Below, one piece after another: positions 12,879 to 24,022 of a stretch of DNA of 64,000 nt. The notes under the pieces were generated by a model that saw nothing but the letters and a program-made list of their open reading frames with translations, made no database searches and had not been told where the DNA came from. The DNA is taken from the NCBI GenBank assembly GCA_963210315.1, contig OY723307.1, positions 992,001 to 1,056,000 of the forward strand, read 5' to 3'. Both the position numbers and the translations under genes were made by a program. The stretch's first letter is position 1. The number at the start of each line of letters is the position of its first letter. The DNA comes from Rhynchopus euleeides. Taxonomy: Eukaryota; Euglenozoa; Diplonemea; Diplonemida; Diplonemidae.

Positions 12879-13110
12879 TTCCAGACCACCAGGACCCGAT
12901 TATGGGCCCAGACAAGTTTGGGTCAATAGTTTGGGCGAAATTTCGCCAAGGCCAAAAAACAGCCATTTTCCGGAAATTCCGGGACCCGTTTTAACGCGTT
13001 TTAGGGCCCAAAATAGGCTCAAAACTCAAAAATTCCTTCGAAATCGGGCTCAAACGTCCAAAATAGGACCCCCCCGAAAAAAAAATTTGAAAAGGGTCCC
13101 CCTATACACT
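12879..13110. repeat. Dispersed repeat, copy 2, uninterrupted
   Basis: This matches 757-982 plus 1740-1765. Near 13088-13102 it reads AAAAGGGTCCCCCTATA without a break, exactly where the first copy carries the 757-bp transposon, so it documents the pre-insertion sequence. Confidence 0.7.
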
Positions 13111-13134
13111 CTGGGTTATGGACAATAATTCACG

Positions 13135-13325
13135 GGTTCCCGGGCCGGGTACCCGGGCGGGTACCCGGATCCGGGTACCCGCCCGGGTACCCGGCCGGAT
13201 ACCGGGATCCGGGTACCCGGGGATACCGGGATCCCGGTATCCGGTGGTATCCGGGGGGTACCCCCGGGTACCCGGCGGACCACCCGGCCGGGTACCCGGA
13301 GGCGGGAACCCGGGTACCCGCCGGG
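13135..13325. repeat. GGGTACCC palindrome array, right
   Basis: Tandem, imperfect CCGGGTACCCGG units mixed with GATCC-containing and GGATACCGG variants. It lies just inside the right inverted end of the 11197-13344 element and about 75 bp downstream of the dihydrouridine synthase stop. Confidence 0.85.
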
Positions 13326-13399
13326 AGGTGAAGACCGCGTCGTGCTCCTGATAAGGGTCCCCCCCCCCCCCCTCCCCCTCCCACCCCCCCGCTCTCCAC

Positions 13400-15019
13400 T
13401 CAATCATCAAAGAGGCTGAACCCTTCGCCCTCCTCCTCCTCGTCCTCCCCCTCCGATCCACCGGAGCCCCCCGCAACACGCCGCGCGGCAAGCACTCTCA
13501 TCAGCCTCCTGAAGAGCGGCGCCGTGACATCCACCACCTTGGGCACACCCTTCATCAGGGGACGGCAGCCGCCGTCAGAGCTGCCGAGCAGCTTCATCCT
13601 CTCCCAGTGCTGCTCGGCTGGGGGCCAGGTGGGGGCACTGCCGCCACTACCTCCACCACCTGCCGCACGAAACGCCGCCTCAAGCGACCCCTCCAGGGCT
13701 GCTGTGTAGGCAACACCCTCGTCATCACCCATCACGCTTCCCAGGGGGATGAGGCGGACCCCATGCGGAAGGGCTATGTTGCGTATCGCATCCCCGTCAC
13801 ACCTGGAGGCGGCTGCAGCCAGGAGGGCCGCATTCTCGACGAGACACGTGGATGCCCCGGAGGGGGCTCCATCCTCACCACCACCACCACCACCACCGCC
13901 CGACTCGGCAGCATCGCAGAGTGCTGCAAAGGCGCCCCACAGCCACAGGCCTCGGTGAAGCTGGAGCTCGCCCCCAGGGGTGACGGTGCGGATGCGGGGG
14001 TCGGTGCACCGCGGCATCAGCTGCTCCACCTGGAGGAAGGCGAGGGGGTGTCTCGAGATGCAGGGGTGCAGCAGCTTCAGGAGGTGCATCCTCGCCTGGT
14101 AGAGCGTCGGCGGGTGCGCCGCCGCAGCCCCGAGGTAGAGCCGGGCGAGCCCCGCCGACCGCACCCTCGCCTCCGCGTCGACGTGGGGCAGGAAGAGCCG
14201 CCCGCTCGGCAGGGATGTTGCTGCGCCACCCCCCAGCTGGGAGAGCAGCGCGAAATCCCAGAGGAGGGCCTCGCCCAGCATCACCGCGTCGCACCCCGTT
14301 TCGCTGAGGAGGGCTGCCGCGTCGCGGCTGCAGAGGACCCCCCCGTTGCAGATCACCGCGGTGGCGCCGCTGGAATATTCCCGGATGTGGGAGACGGCCC
14401 GCTTGAGGCACCCCCAGTCTGGGGTGCCGGTTGCGCCTTGGATCTGGTCGCGGGTTCTGCCGTGGATAGCCAGGGCGGAGGCGCCGGCATCGATGAGGCT
14501 GCGCGCTTTCAGGTGTGTGAGCTGCTCGTCTGCCTCGATGCGGATCTTCGCTGTGACAGGGAGGGGCCCCGCAGCGCACATCTCCCGCACGGCCTGGACA
14601 GCGGAGGCGAGGGGGAGGTAGGCGCCGTAGCAATGCTTCGCTGCGTTGGACTGCGGGCAGCCCATGTTGAGGTCCACCGCCGAGACGCATGTCGTCTCCG
14701 AGAGGAGGCGTGCGGCGCGTGCCGCGTAGGGGACATCGTCGGGCCCGATGCAGATCTGCGCGACAACAGGGGCTTCCTCCGGGGTGGGGCCCAGCTGCTG
14801 CGCTGCGCGGTACCCCGGGTCCTCGACGAAGGCGCGGGCGTGGATCATCGGGGTGTAGGAGAGGCGCACCTCACCGTGGAGAGCGCAGCAGCGGCGGAAG
14901 GCTCGCTCGCTCTGCTCCACCATGGGGGCGCAGACCCATCGCGGGCTGCCCAGGGATTCCCACAGAGATGGCGGAGGTGGCGCGGTGCAGCTGCTGCTGC
15001 TGCCCCCTGCGGCCGGCAT
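13400..15019 (-). CDS. DUS1: tRNA-dihydrouridine synthase, DUS1 type
   Basis: This FMN enzyme reduces uridine to dihydrouridine in tRNA; the DUS1 branch acts on positions 16/17 of the D-loop. The 539-residue protein is encoded without introns. A TIM-barrel core spans about residues 25-260: CAPMVEQSERAFR near the N-terminus, the catalytic-cysteine motif DLNMGCPQ, KIRIEADE, HGRTRDQ, the FMN-phosphate region VICNGGV and AVMLGEALL. The C-terminal helical half is longer than bacterial DusA and carries glycine runs and an acidic tail ending EEEGEGFSLFDD. The start ATG follows immediately after CCCCCCAG at the end of a long pyrimidine tract on the coding strand, an attractive spliced-leader acceptor. 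The substrate position is inferred from family resemblance. Confidence 0.92.
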   Translation of the reverse strand: MPAAGGSSSSCTAPPPPSLWESLGSPRWVCAPMVEQSERAFRRCCALHGEVRLSYTPMIHARAFVEDPGYRAAQQLGPTPEEAPVVAQICIGPDDVPYAARAARLLSETTCVSAVDLNMGCPQSNAAKHCYGAYLPLASAVQAVREMCAAGPLPVTAKIRIEADEQLTHLKARSLIDAGASALAIHGRTRDQIQGATGTPDWGCLKRAVSHIREYSSGATAVICNGGVLCSRDAAALLSETGCDAVMLGEALLWDFALLSQLGGGAATSLPSGRLFLPHVDAEARVRSAGLARLYLGAAAAHPPTLYQARMHLLKLLHPCISRHPLAFLQVEQLMPRCTDPRIRTVTPGGELQLHRGLWLWGAFAALCDAAESGGGGGGGGEDGAPSGASTCLVENAALLAAAASRCDGDAIRNIALPHGVRLIPLGSVMGDDEGVAYTAALEGSLEAAFRAAGGGGSGGSAPTWPPAEQHWERMKLLGSSDGGCRPLMKGVPKVVDVTAPLFRRLMRVLAARRVAGGSGGSEGEDEEEEGEGFSLFDD

Positions 15020-15100
15020 CTGGGGGGTGCCAGCCGCGTGGAGGTGGGGAGGTAGGGAGTGGGTGGGGGGGGGGGGGGGTGGGTGGGTGGGATCGACGAC
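15020..15100 (-). promoter_or_regulatory. Probable spliced-leader acceptor tract of the DUS gene
   Basis: Read on the minus strand, about 75 nt of almost pure pyrimidine with a run of C ends in CCCCCCAG directly against the ATG. In euglenozoans a polypyrimidine tract followed by AG marks the trans-splice acceptor. The assignment rests on pattern and strand context only. Confidence 0.45.
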
Positions 15101-15771
15101 CCCTCCAGCCTGACGGACAAAAGACGATCAGACCAGGGGGGGGTTTACGCAGAGAGAAGCATGGGTGGTGTGCGCAACCCTTGCTGTGTCTGCCGGATAG
15201 CTCGGCTGGGGGAGGAGGGGAAAGGAAAAGGGGGCAGGGGGAGGAGAGAGAAAAAATAGGCGGGGAAAAGAAGAGGTTGTGGTGTGGGTTGCATGTGGGT
15301 GGCGCAAAGGGGGTTGATGGGCGACAAGGGGTTGGGGTGTGCGGGTGGGGGGGGTTGGGTGGTCTGCCTTCTACCTCTTTTTTGCTTCCGGAGCTTTTGT
15401 GGGGGGGGGGGGGGGAGTGGGGGGTGCTGCTTGGCAAAGCAGCACCGTTCGTCGGGAGGCACCGTTCGTTGCTTGCAGGGCGCTGTCAAACGCCACAAAA
15501 GTACCGTGCGCAAGAAAAGATGAATGAAACAGGCAGTTTCCCCACACATTCGACCTGATTTGGCGGAGTTGGCGGCGGGTGGTTGGGCCGGAACTCAGGG
15601 TTTGGACAAAACCAGGTGGGGTTCGTTGTCATTTTCATTGTCATTTTCCGCTCTCGCTTATTTTCTTTAAAACGGCCGGCATCGGCACGACCCCCCCCCC
15701 CCCCACCCCACCCCCCACGCACCGGCATCTCTCCTTTCCCCTCCTTCCCGGTGGTGCTGCTCGTTGCTCTC
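15101..15771. other. Intergenic, no gene seen
   Basis: About 670 bp of G-rich sequence with runs of up to about 14 G (15400) and a C run near 15690. No coding frame on either strand looks protein-like. It should contain the 3' UTR of the 15772-22838 gene and the 5' region of the DUS gene. Confidence 0.6.
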
Positions 15772-18700
15772 TCACACGGTCAGCTTGACCGCATTCACAG
15801 CTGCCTTGACGCGGCCCTTCTTGCTCTTCTCCGGCTGCATCACCAGGAAGCACGCAATGGAGGTGGCCTGGGGGCTCCCATAGACATCCATGCGCCCATC
15901 CGATGCCCGCACCAGCACCACCTTCTGTTCTGAGGGGAGGGGGGACGGCACCTCGTCCAGCGGGATCCGGCGCTGATCCTGGGAGGCATCTGCGTACTTC
16001 GCGTTGGGAGGGTCGTCCGCAGCGCACCACGCAAACAGTCGCACCAGGTCCTGCAGGCGCTTCTTATCGACGGACTTGCTCTGGGAGGTGAACTCGAGCC
16101 GGACCCACGTCTTGGAGAAGACCTGCAGGCGCCCCAGAAACTCGTTGCAGTTGAGGATCACGCCATCCTTCATGGTGTACTGGCTCCGCTTTTGGTGGTG
16201 CAGCACCAGCATATCCTCGGGCGACGGCTCCGACACCATGCGCGCCTCGACAAACCCTGTGACGAGATGCACCTTGTCCATCAGGCTGACACACGCCTTC
16301 GGCACGAGGTACTGCATCTGGGTCGTCTTCTCCGTGTAGGCCAGCGTCGACACCATCCCGGGCACCTGGATCAGCGGCCCGGAGTATTCCAGCGTGAAGC
16401 TCGTCTTGCCGTCCTCCTTGTTGATGCCGTCGCTGACACGCAGGCGGAGGGACTTCAAGATGGGCCTCTCGGGAATGGTGTCGGGGGCACAGCTGCTGAA
16501 GGTGATGCAGTTCAGGACACAGCTCGCCTGTTGGTGTGTGGCAGGGTGCAGGCGAGAGAGAGCGTGTGTGAATGTGTGAGGGAGCAAAGACGAGAGGGGA
16601 CTGCTCTCTCCTCCGTTGCAGGATGCAGCCTTCCGGCAATGCCATCCTCTCCTCCCTTGGCAGGCCTCATTCAGGTGCCACCTCCTACCACAGATGGAGC
16701 TCTGCTTGATGCTGCACAGTGGTGGGGTGGGTTGAGGCATACTAGGGCCAGCGATATCTTCTTCATCTCAGGCGGTGTGCAGAAGTTAATCACGAGGGCG
16801 ACCTGCAGGGGGGGGAGAGTAGGTAAGGCGATTGCAGGGGGGGGAGAGTAGGTAAGGCGATTGCAGGGGGGGGAGAGTAGGTAAGGCGATTGCAGGGGGG
16901 GGAGAGTAGGTAAGGCGATTGCAGGGGGGGGAGAGTAGGTAAGGCGATTGCAGGGGGGGGAGAGTAGGTAAGGCGATTGCAGGGGGGGGAGAGTAGGTAA
17001 GGCGATTGCAGGGGGGGGAGAGTAGGTAAGGCGATTGCAGGGGGGGGAGAGTAGGTAAGGCGATTGCAGGGGGGGGAGAGTAGGTAAGGCGATTGCAGGG
17101 GGGGGAGAGTAGGTAAGGCGATTGCAGGGGGGGGAGAGTAGGTAAGGCGATTGCAGGGGACAGGGGGCAGCGGGGGGAGGAGGGCTTCTGCGAAACCAAC
17201 CACCACCACCACCACCACCACCCCGCGGGCATTTCTCATGTCGCATATTTTCTGGCACCCCCTCCGCCACACACAACGTTAATATTTTTTTAGCTTAGTG
17301 TCGGACGCACCGAGCGAGCTCGAGTGCTGCCTCCACACACACCCCCTCCCCCCCCTCTTCACAACCCCAGCTATAGCATACCAACCCGCCGGGTTTCTGG
17401 GGAATCGCTTTCCCGATGACAGGGCCCGTCTCGCTGTCCATCCGCAGCAGCACCGCGCCCTCCTTATCGCCATTCTTCTCTGTGTAGATCACGGGTGGGT
17501 CCGCAACAGGGATGCCCCGCGCTGCTGCAGTGATGTTGTGCCTCAGCACAGCCTCCTGCTGCTGTTCAGGCAGCATCAGGGTGAAGACGTCGTGCTTCGC
17601 CAGCCCCTGCCCTTCCAGGATGATCGCACCCTTCCCGAAGTCGTCGGTGTCGGGGTCGTCGAGAAGCGCCTCACCCAGGGGGAAGAGAGCCAGCGGCTCG
17701 CCCCCCGACACGAGATTGCGGAAGAAGAGCCTGTCCTTCGTCATCAGGATCGACGTGGGGTTGTCGACAGCAACGATATCACCCAGGATAATCGTACTGC
17801 TGGGGGTCATCCCGGATGACTCGCTCACCGTGAAGTGGAACACCTTCCGCGACACCGCGGGGTTGTCGGAGTCACTCATGTAGGAGATGCACCGCATCAC
17901 CGTCATCACATCCTTCCGCTTCACCACGGGGGTCGGGTTGAAGATCACCTTCAGGGTACCCCGCCCCACCTCGACGTAACCAAGAACCCCGTCGGCTCGG
18001 CGGATCTCGATGTAGGCTGTCTTGGCCCTCTGCAGCTGATCCGCAACCTCCTGCTCGCGGAGCTCACGGAGGCGGGCGGCGATCAGGGCGTGTGTTCTGG
18101 AGAACACCTTCTCGCGTGTCCCCTTCCGGAGGTCACGCCTGCATTTGGCGAGAAGCGTGAGCGCATCATACCGTGGCACCTCTTCGAAGGCCTCGCTGTC
18201 GTCGTCGTCATCCCAGGGGAGGTCGGCAAAGCCAACCCCACGGAGGGCCGCCATGCGGCAGACATCTGACACCGTGACACACTCCCCCCCGGGCGTGCCC
18301 CCCCTCGAGTCGCAATCCGGCAGCCGGATAGATATGTCGGCGCCCGGGCTCGCCGCACGCCCCCGGTTCCCCCGCCCCTGGAAGGACCAGCTGGAGGAGG
18401 AGATGTCGCTGGCGCTGTCGGTGCCAGGGGACCCCGGGGATGCGCCGCGCGACGCGGGGTCCTGCGACTCCTCCGCTAGGGAGGCGAAGGCGACGAACCC
18501 CGGGGAGTCCTGCGGCACGTCACGCCGGGCGGGGTGGGCGTGGGCGGCAAAGGCATCCATGACGTAGGTGCTGACCGAATCTCTCGGGTGGAACTCCAGG
18601 CCATCGCTGTCTGCGCCACTTCTTACAGAGAGGACGTCGTCGGGTGTGAAGCCCTCCACGATGCTAACAGCGAGGATGAGCCCGTTGTAGGGGTCGTTGT

Positions 18701-21700
18701 AGACATCATCGTCAGCAGGTAGGTCGAACGATGCAAGCCGTTTGAACCCCGACCCCTCGAGGTAGCTGAACTCGGTATACTTTGGAGGGATGCGCAGCAG
18801 AGAGGGTGCCACCCGGATGTTAACCACGTCGTGCACCAGCTTGTTGGGGTTGTGCGGCACGACCCGCACCGCGGGGCAGCCCTGGTCTGACTGGATCTTC
18901 TTCACGGTGTTCCCGATAAACATCGCGATGTCGATGTGCCGCACACCCTCCTTCGGGGAGATCAGCGGGGTGCCGAAGTGGATGCACTGCAGCAGCTCCT
19001 GCGCGCCCCGGATGGACGTCACCCCATGCGGCAGCTCGGAGAACTGGATGTGGATTTCCACGCAGTCATTCCACGAAGGCATCAAATCTGACGCGGTGCA
19101 TCGCGAGGAAGCTCTGGGCGAGACAGGCACATCCAGCCCATATGTGCTGGGTTTCACCTCCCTGGGGGGCACAAACGTCGCGAGGGCGAGCACATCCGGG
19201 CCGTAGTATACCTGGACCCGGGTATACCCATCCACTTTGGGGAGCTCATAGCAGGTGATCTTGTTGTGGTACTGCTGGTTGAACTGCGCATGCTGCCGCT
19301 GCGGGTCTGCGCCCCGCGGGGACACCCGCCCCTCCGCAGCAGCGGCGGGATCCGGGCGGGTGTGGAACCCCGAATGATCCACGGTGTTCCCCCGGGTGAC
19401 CACGTCGTCCTCATCCATGCCACCGTCATCGAGGAGGGAGTGGAAACACTGCAGCACCGTCTGCTCTCCGGGACGCACGATCCGGCGGGGGGCACAGGAG
19501 ACAGAAGGATACCGCATGAGCATCGACGGGGCGTGGGGCTGGTTGGCAGACCTGATGAAGAGCCTGTCGCCCCGGCGGTATCCGCTGCTGATGGTGGCGC
19601 GGAGATGGCCTCCGCTGAAGAAGCGGGTGTCGACATCCTGCACAAAGGCATGTGGGGCAACAGGCTGTGACACGGGTGGCACGTAGATCGCAGCCTCTTC
19701 GGTAATGTCAGGCGAGACGGGGCAGCGGAAGATCATCCGCTTGTCCGGGAGAGTGACAACGGTGGGGTCGTCCTCCGCCTCCACAGACACCCTCACGGTG
19801 ACGGAGGTGGAGTGGAGCTTCATCTGGTCGGACAGCCGGACGACAATCTCCCGCGGCCCCTCCCGGGGGTCGCTCGACACATTCAAGTAGCGCAGGCTTT
19901 CGAGCAGGAGTCTCACATCATCCTCCTCCGCCTCCTCCGTAAACACGATCTGCTGGATCTGCCCGGGGGGCCGGTTCCCCAGGTCGCGCTCCCCGCGTAT
20001 CGCCGGGATTTTGGTGCCCCCCCCGGGGGGGTGGTAGCGTTTGAAGGTGCCGCGGTCGACACGCCCGATGTAGTTCCCCTTGGACATGAGGCGGGACTGG
20101 TCGATCCAGAGGACATCGGGGGTCTTCTTGAAGTAAACCTGGTCGGGCCGTGTGAAATTATCTGTGAATTCGACAGTCAGAACCGTGTCCGCAAAGCTGG
20201 AGGTGCAGTGGTAAACCCCGGATGGGTGCGGCGAGAAGGTGATGGGGGTGTCCGTCCGGATGGGCACATCCAGCAGCACCTTCTCATCCTCGCCCTCGCG
20301 GAAGGAGAAGGCGGGCTCCTCCAGCACCCTGAGGTGCTTCTCCTGCAGCAGAATTGTCGCGACCTTTGTTGTGCGCAGCATGCAGTACTGCCGCGGGGGG
20401 TCCTGCTCCACATCCCCTGCAACCAGCACCTCCACGTCGATCTGCACATGCTTCATCGTTGGTAACCTCCGCCGCGCGTCATTCGAGGTGAGATGTGGCT
20501 CCGGTCCTTCCGCCTTCGATGTGCGGTAGTGGATAGACGCCAGCACCGCATCGATGTCCTCCAGAGACGCGGACCCATCGGTGGGGAGGAGCACAGCGGG
20601 GCAGCCATCCTGCTCCCCAGGCGCAACGACGTAATCCGTCGAGAGGGACAGCGAGATCGACACCGAATCGTCATCCGCGATAGTCACACCCGGAGCCAGC
20701 GACGCCAGCAGCGCAGACTCCCCTGCCGGGACATGGGCCGACCAGATGGCTCCCCCCCAGACCCGCGTCTTGCAGCGCCCGACGGGCTCGATCTCCTCAG
20801 GGCCCAGCATGGGTGGTGTCTCTGGCACAGCCTCCTTCGACTGCGCCGCACGGCACTCCTGAACCATGCTGTGGTGCCACTCCAGGGAGACCTTCGCAGG
20901 GTCGAGGATCTTCTCCTGCGAAACCCGCAGCGTCTCTGCGATGGAGGCACACACCCCTTGCCGTATCTTGCTGAGCGCTTCGGAGGCGGTGTGGACTGCG
21001 TCGATGGACTGCTGGACACGGGATGCCCAGCTGTTGCCCATAAAACATTCGATCCGCGTTGCCGGATCCAGCGGGGCTGCGTCGCTGCTGTTGATGAAAT
21101 GCACAGAAGGCGTCTGCGATTCGGATGGCATGACAAGCCGGAGCTCTGGTTTTTCCGCCAGCAGCGCCTGGTAGGCTCTGTGCGCCACACCCACCTTCTC
21201 GCGGGAGCGCGTGATTTCGAGGTATGCAACGTGCAGCCCCTCCAGCAGCTGCCGCACCTGTGGCTCCTTCCCGACCTTCCCGTGGCTCCAGAACTTGCGG
21301 CACTTCTCCTCCTGCGACAGCAGCTTGCTCCGCTGCACCAGGCGCTCCGCCTCCACCCTGCGCGCCTCCTGCTTCTGGCACTCATCCTTCCAGGCCCTCT
21401 CCCGCTCCTGATCAGCCTGCCGCTGCCGCTGCCTGCGGCGCTCCTCCTCCTCCTTCGCAGCACGCCCCGATATGTCATCCAGGGCGCTGAGCTGGATGCT
21501 GGCCAGCAGGCTGCCCAGCTCCGCCCGCTCCTCAAGCATCTCGCACACAACGTCGAAGCGATCGGTGTGCTCCTCAACCCGGAGCGTCTCCCTCTCGTAC
21601 TTGTACTGCGCCTGCCTCTGGTGGTGAATATCCAACGCGGTCTTCAGAAGCTTGCCGCTCTTCCGGCGGATCGTGCCCCGCTTGCCCCACTCTGCGGAGG

Positions 21701-22838
21701 CGACGCAGCGGCGCTGCAAGGCCTCCTCCTCCGCAACGAGGAACATGCGCCCCGCCAGCTCCTGCACGATCACGCGGGGGCGTGTCCGGTCCTCCTCGTC
21801 TGACATGTGCCCCGCGAGGCGGGATACCGCGTCGCGCGATGCGTTGTCCCGCATCTCCCACCGCCACGCAGCGCGCACCGCGCGGTGTGTCGCAGAGAGG
21901 TGCCTCGCAGAGCAGTCCTCCAGAAAGGCCAGCTTGCACCGCTCATTGCATTCCAGCCGTTCCACCCCGCTCTGGGATTTGTCGGTTCGGCGTGGCCTCA
22001 GCCGACGCACCGGGGCTGCCCGGGGGGGGCAGCGGCGCGAGCATGCGCTGCAATCCCCGAGGCGGCTCCCCGTGGTGGCCCCTGCACCCACTGCAGTGAG
22101 GGTGGCGGACTCTCCTTGGGCTGCAGCCCCGGCAGCGACGCTCCCGCTGGCGGTGGAGGAGCAGGTGCTGCTGTCGCTGCCGTCGTCACCCTCGGGGGAG
22201 CTGATCAGCGGGAGCTCGCCGCGCTTCGGAGGGGTGCCGCCCCCCCTGTGCCGCGAAGCGGCGAGGGTGCGCCCGATCCGCTCCCTCCAGACGCGCGGCA
22301 CGGAGCAGGAGGTGAGATCCACCGAGGTGACGGAGGGGTTCTCCGCGATGGCCCTCTGCAGCGCCTTCGCGCTGGCGTCGCCCAGGGTCCCCTCCCCCAG
22401 CACGACCCGGGAGAAGTCGCCCGTCTGGATGGCGTACACCACATAGGGGAGAGTCTCGGAGGTCAGCGGGTGGTCGGAGAGGTCCAGCGTGCGCAGGCCT
22501 GCCTCTGTGTGGGCCTCATAGACTTGTTTGCGGATCAGAGGGGGTACGGCGGTGGCCTTGCCGCAGGCGCGCAGAGTGCCCTGCACCACGGAGGGCAGCA
22601 GGCGTGGATCGCCCTGAGGTGCTGGCTGGGTTTGGCTGAGCGGTGCGGCAGAGCGGTCCTGCGTGCCCCGGGAGGCGGCGGGTGTGTCATGCCGCAGCCC
22701 CTTGCGTCCGAGGAAGGTGTCTGTGCCATATTTTTGGTAGCGTCCCACCTGCGTGCTGCGGGGTGACCAGGTGTTGGCCACATCGAGCAGCTGCGGCGGG
22801 GCGCTGGATGACAGGTTGATAAAGGGGAGATCGGCCAT
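15772..22838 (-). CDS. Large LRR, coiled-coil and beta-repeat protein, unknown role
   Basis: A 2,090-residue protein in three exons: 22838-17382, 16802-16743 and 16527-15772. Introns of 579 and 215 nt both begin GTATGC, and both joins are phase 0. Near residues 110-190 are leucine-rich-repeat-like segments (LRTLDLSDHPLTSETLPYVV and a second copy ending SVTSVDLTSC). A charged coiled coil follows around 440-570. The rest, about 700-2090, is built of diverged beta-sandwich-like repeats with the recurring pattern LL-SI-Y-N-S-DP--G-R-v-v-v-SD, as in cadherin-like or Calx-type repeats. I see no signal peptide or membrane segment, so a cytoskeletal or flagellar scaffold is possible, but that is inference. 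The ATG at 22838 is the first in frame after a pyrimidine-rich stretch. I do not recognise the family. Confidence 0.8.
16806..17157. repeat. 29-bp intronic minisatellite, 12 copies
   Basis: Twelve near-identical 29-bp units (GGGGGGGAGAGTAGGTAAGG then CGATTGCAG on the plus strand) fill most of the first intron of the large LRR gene and run up to its 3' splice site. On the coding strand each unit reads TACTCTCCCCCCCCTGCAAT, copying the real acceptor context CTCTCCCCCCCCTGCAG but lacking its AG. All three minus-strand frames stay open through the array because 29 is not a multiple of three and no stop is created. Confidence 0.95.
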
Positions 22839-23417
22839 CCATGCGGCGCACACCGCACGCCCGCGGCAGTCTTGTTGGTCTGGATCGGGGGGCCCCAAGC
22901 AAGGCCTGCTGTGTGATGTGATGTGGTGTGATGCGGTGTGCTGTGGAGACACGCCCTGAAAACGGGGTATGGGAGGGGGAGGGGGAGGGAGGGGCTGCTG
23001 TAGCGCCTGCGTCCTCAAAGAGCGTATCGTATCGTTCGAGCCAGCGTAACTCGCCTCCCGTTTATTTTTCAGGGTGAGGGGGAGGGGGTGGGTGGGGAGG
23101 GCAAGGCAGCAACTCATCGTATCGCTGGAGTTTAACAAAAAAAATGGGGTTTCCTGCCACCGATGAATGCCCTGCTGCCTTGCCGCCCGCATGTGAACCA
23201 GTTTCTTTGTTTTGGAGCTGTGCCGAACACACGGCACCACAGGAGCATGTTTCCTCCTTGCGTGTCCCCGACTCACATTGCCCGGATCCCATCCCGGTAA
23301 CCGGCTTCAAATCTACCCGATGATGGTGCCCCTGACGACCCCATATTGCGTAGTTTGTGCGTAGTGAAAAGGGGGGGGGGGGTCTCATTTTTTGATTTAC
23401 TCAGCCATTCTCTGTCT
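22839..23417. other. Intergenic with a dispersed repeat fragment
   Basis: No gene is seen. A GGGAGGGGGAGGGGGAGG tract near 22975, read as pyrimidine on the coding strand, lies upstream of the large LRR gene start. At about 23343-23370 is ATTGCGTAGTTTGTGCGTAG followed by TGAAAA and a G run. The same phrase is at 24277-24303, and a diverged version is at 3372. Confidence 0.6.
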
Positions 23418-24022
23418 CTATGCCGGGACCCCAAACTCAAGGAGTTCTTGCTGTTCCGGGGTCAGTGAGGGTGCAGGCGCTTCAGGTGCTGCAGGTGCTG
23501 CAGGTTCTTCAGGTGCTGCAGCGCTGGCAGCCTTCGGTGCGGGTTTCGACGCAGTCTTTGCAGGTCTCTTTGGGGGTGCCCTTTGGCGCGGTGCCTGCTT
23601 CAGCTCGTCGGGTGGAAGCATCAACGCATCATTAAGCGGTGCCTGCTTCAGCTCCTCCGGGTGGAAGCGTCAACGCATCATTAAGGAAGAAGGAAGCACA
23701 GTTGCTACGCTTTTTTGCAGCTGCAGGAAACGACACCATACCCAACAACAATCCCCAGACCGTCGAGGGAGAGTGGGCGCCTGGATCCCGTGACACAGAT
23801 CTCTAGTGCCGTTGTGATCCCCTCGGATAACGTCTCCTGGACGTTGTCAGCGGAGGTTGCCTGTGTGGCGGTGACCTCCGTATACCCCGCGGGATCCAGT
23901 GCCAGTAGCGCCTTCTTCAGCTTTTCGTCGACCCCTCGGCCGACGCTCTCCTTGATGTCAAGGGCCACCTTCAGGGTGGCACCTCGCAGCGCCCTGAAGG
24001 CTGTGATCGTATCATCATTCAC
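23418..24022 (-). CDS. Possible exons of a small unknown gene
   Basis: Two minus-strand open stretches look protein-like. The first, 24022-23705, encodes a helix-rich segment (NDDTITAFRALRGATLKV near its start). It has no ATG, so it would have to be an internal exon. The second, 23624-23418, encodes a Lys/Ala/Pro-rich linker ending LTPEQQELLEFGVPA and a stop. They are in different frames, and I could not find splice sites that join them cleanly. Between them a 48-bp segment is tandemly duplicated (23590-23636 and 23638-23685). The duplication may have damaged the gene or made an alternative exon. I do not recognise the product. Confidence 0.3.

Larger units (their letters stand above)
11197..13344. 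mobile_element. Candidate DNA transposon with GGGTACCC-rich inverted ends
   Basis: The left end CACGACGCGGTCTCCACCT (11197-11215) matches the reverse complement of the right end AGGTGAAGACCGCGTCGTG (13326-13344) with one mismatch. Just inside each end is an array of CCGGGTACCCGG-type palindromes (about 11218-11330 and 13135-13325). Between them lie a twofold about 74-bp repeat (11335-11500), a plus-strand coding-like tract (11600-12330) and copy 2 of the dispersed repeat (12879-13110). Size, inverted ends and subterminal repeats fit a DNA transposon. Flanking TCCT sequences are one base out of register, so no clean target duplication is proven. The superfamily is unknown. Confidence 0.6.

Noticed and set aside
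16806-17157. Coding repeat protein from the frames open through the 29-bp array
   Set aside because: All three minus frames are open simply because 29 bp is not a multiple of three and the unit has no stop. The flanking exons join cleanly across it as an intron.
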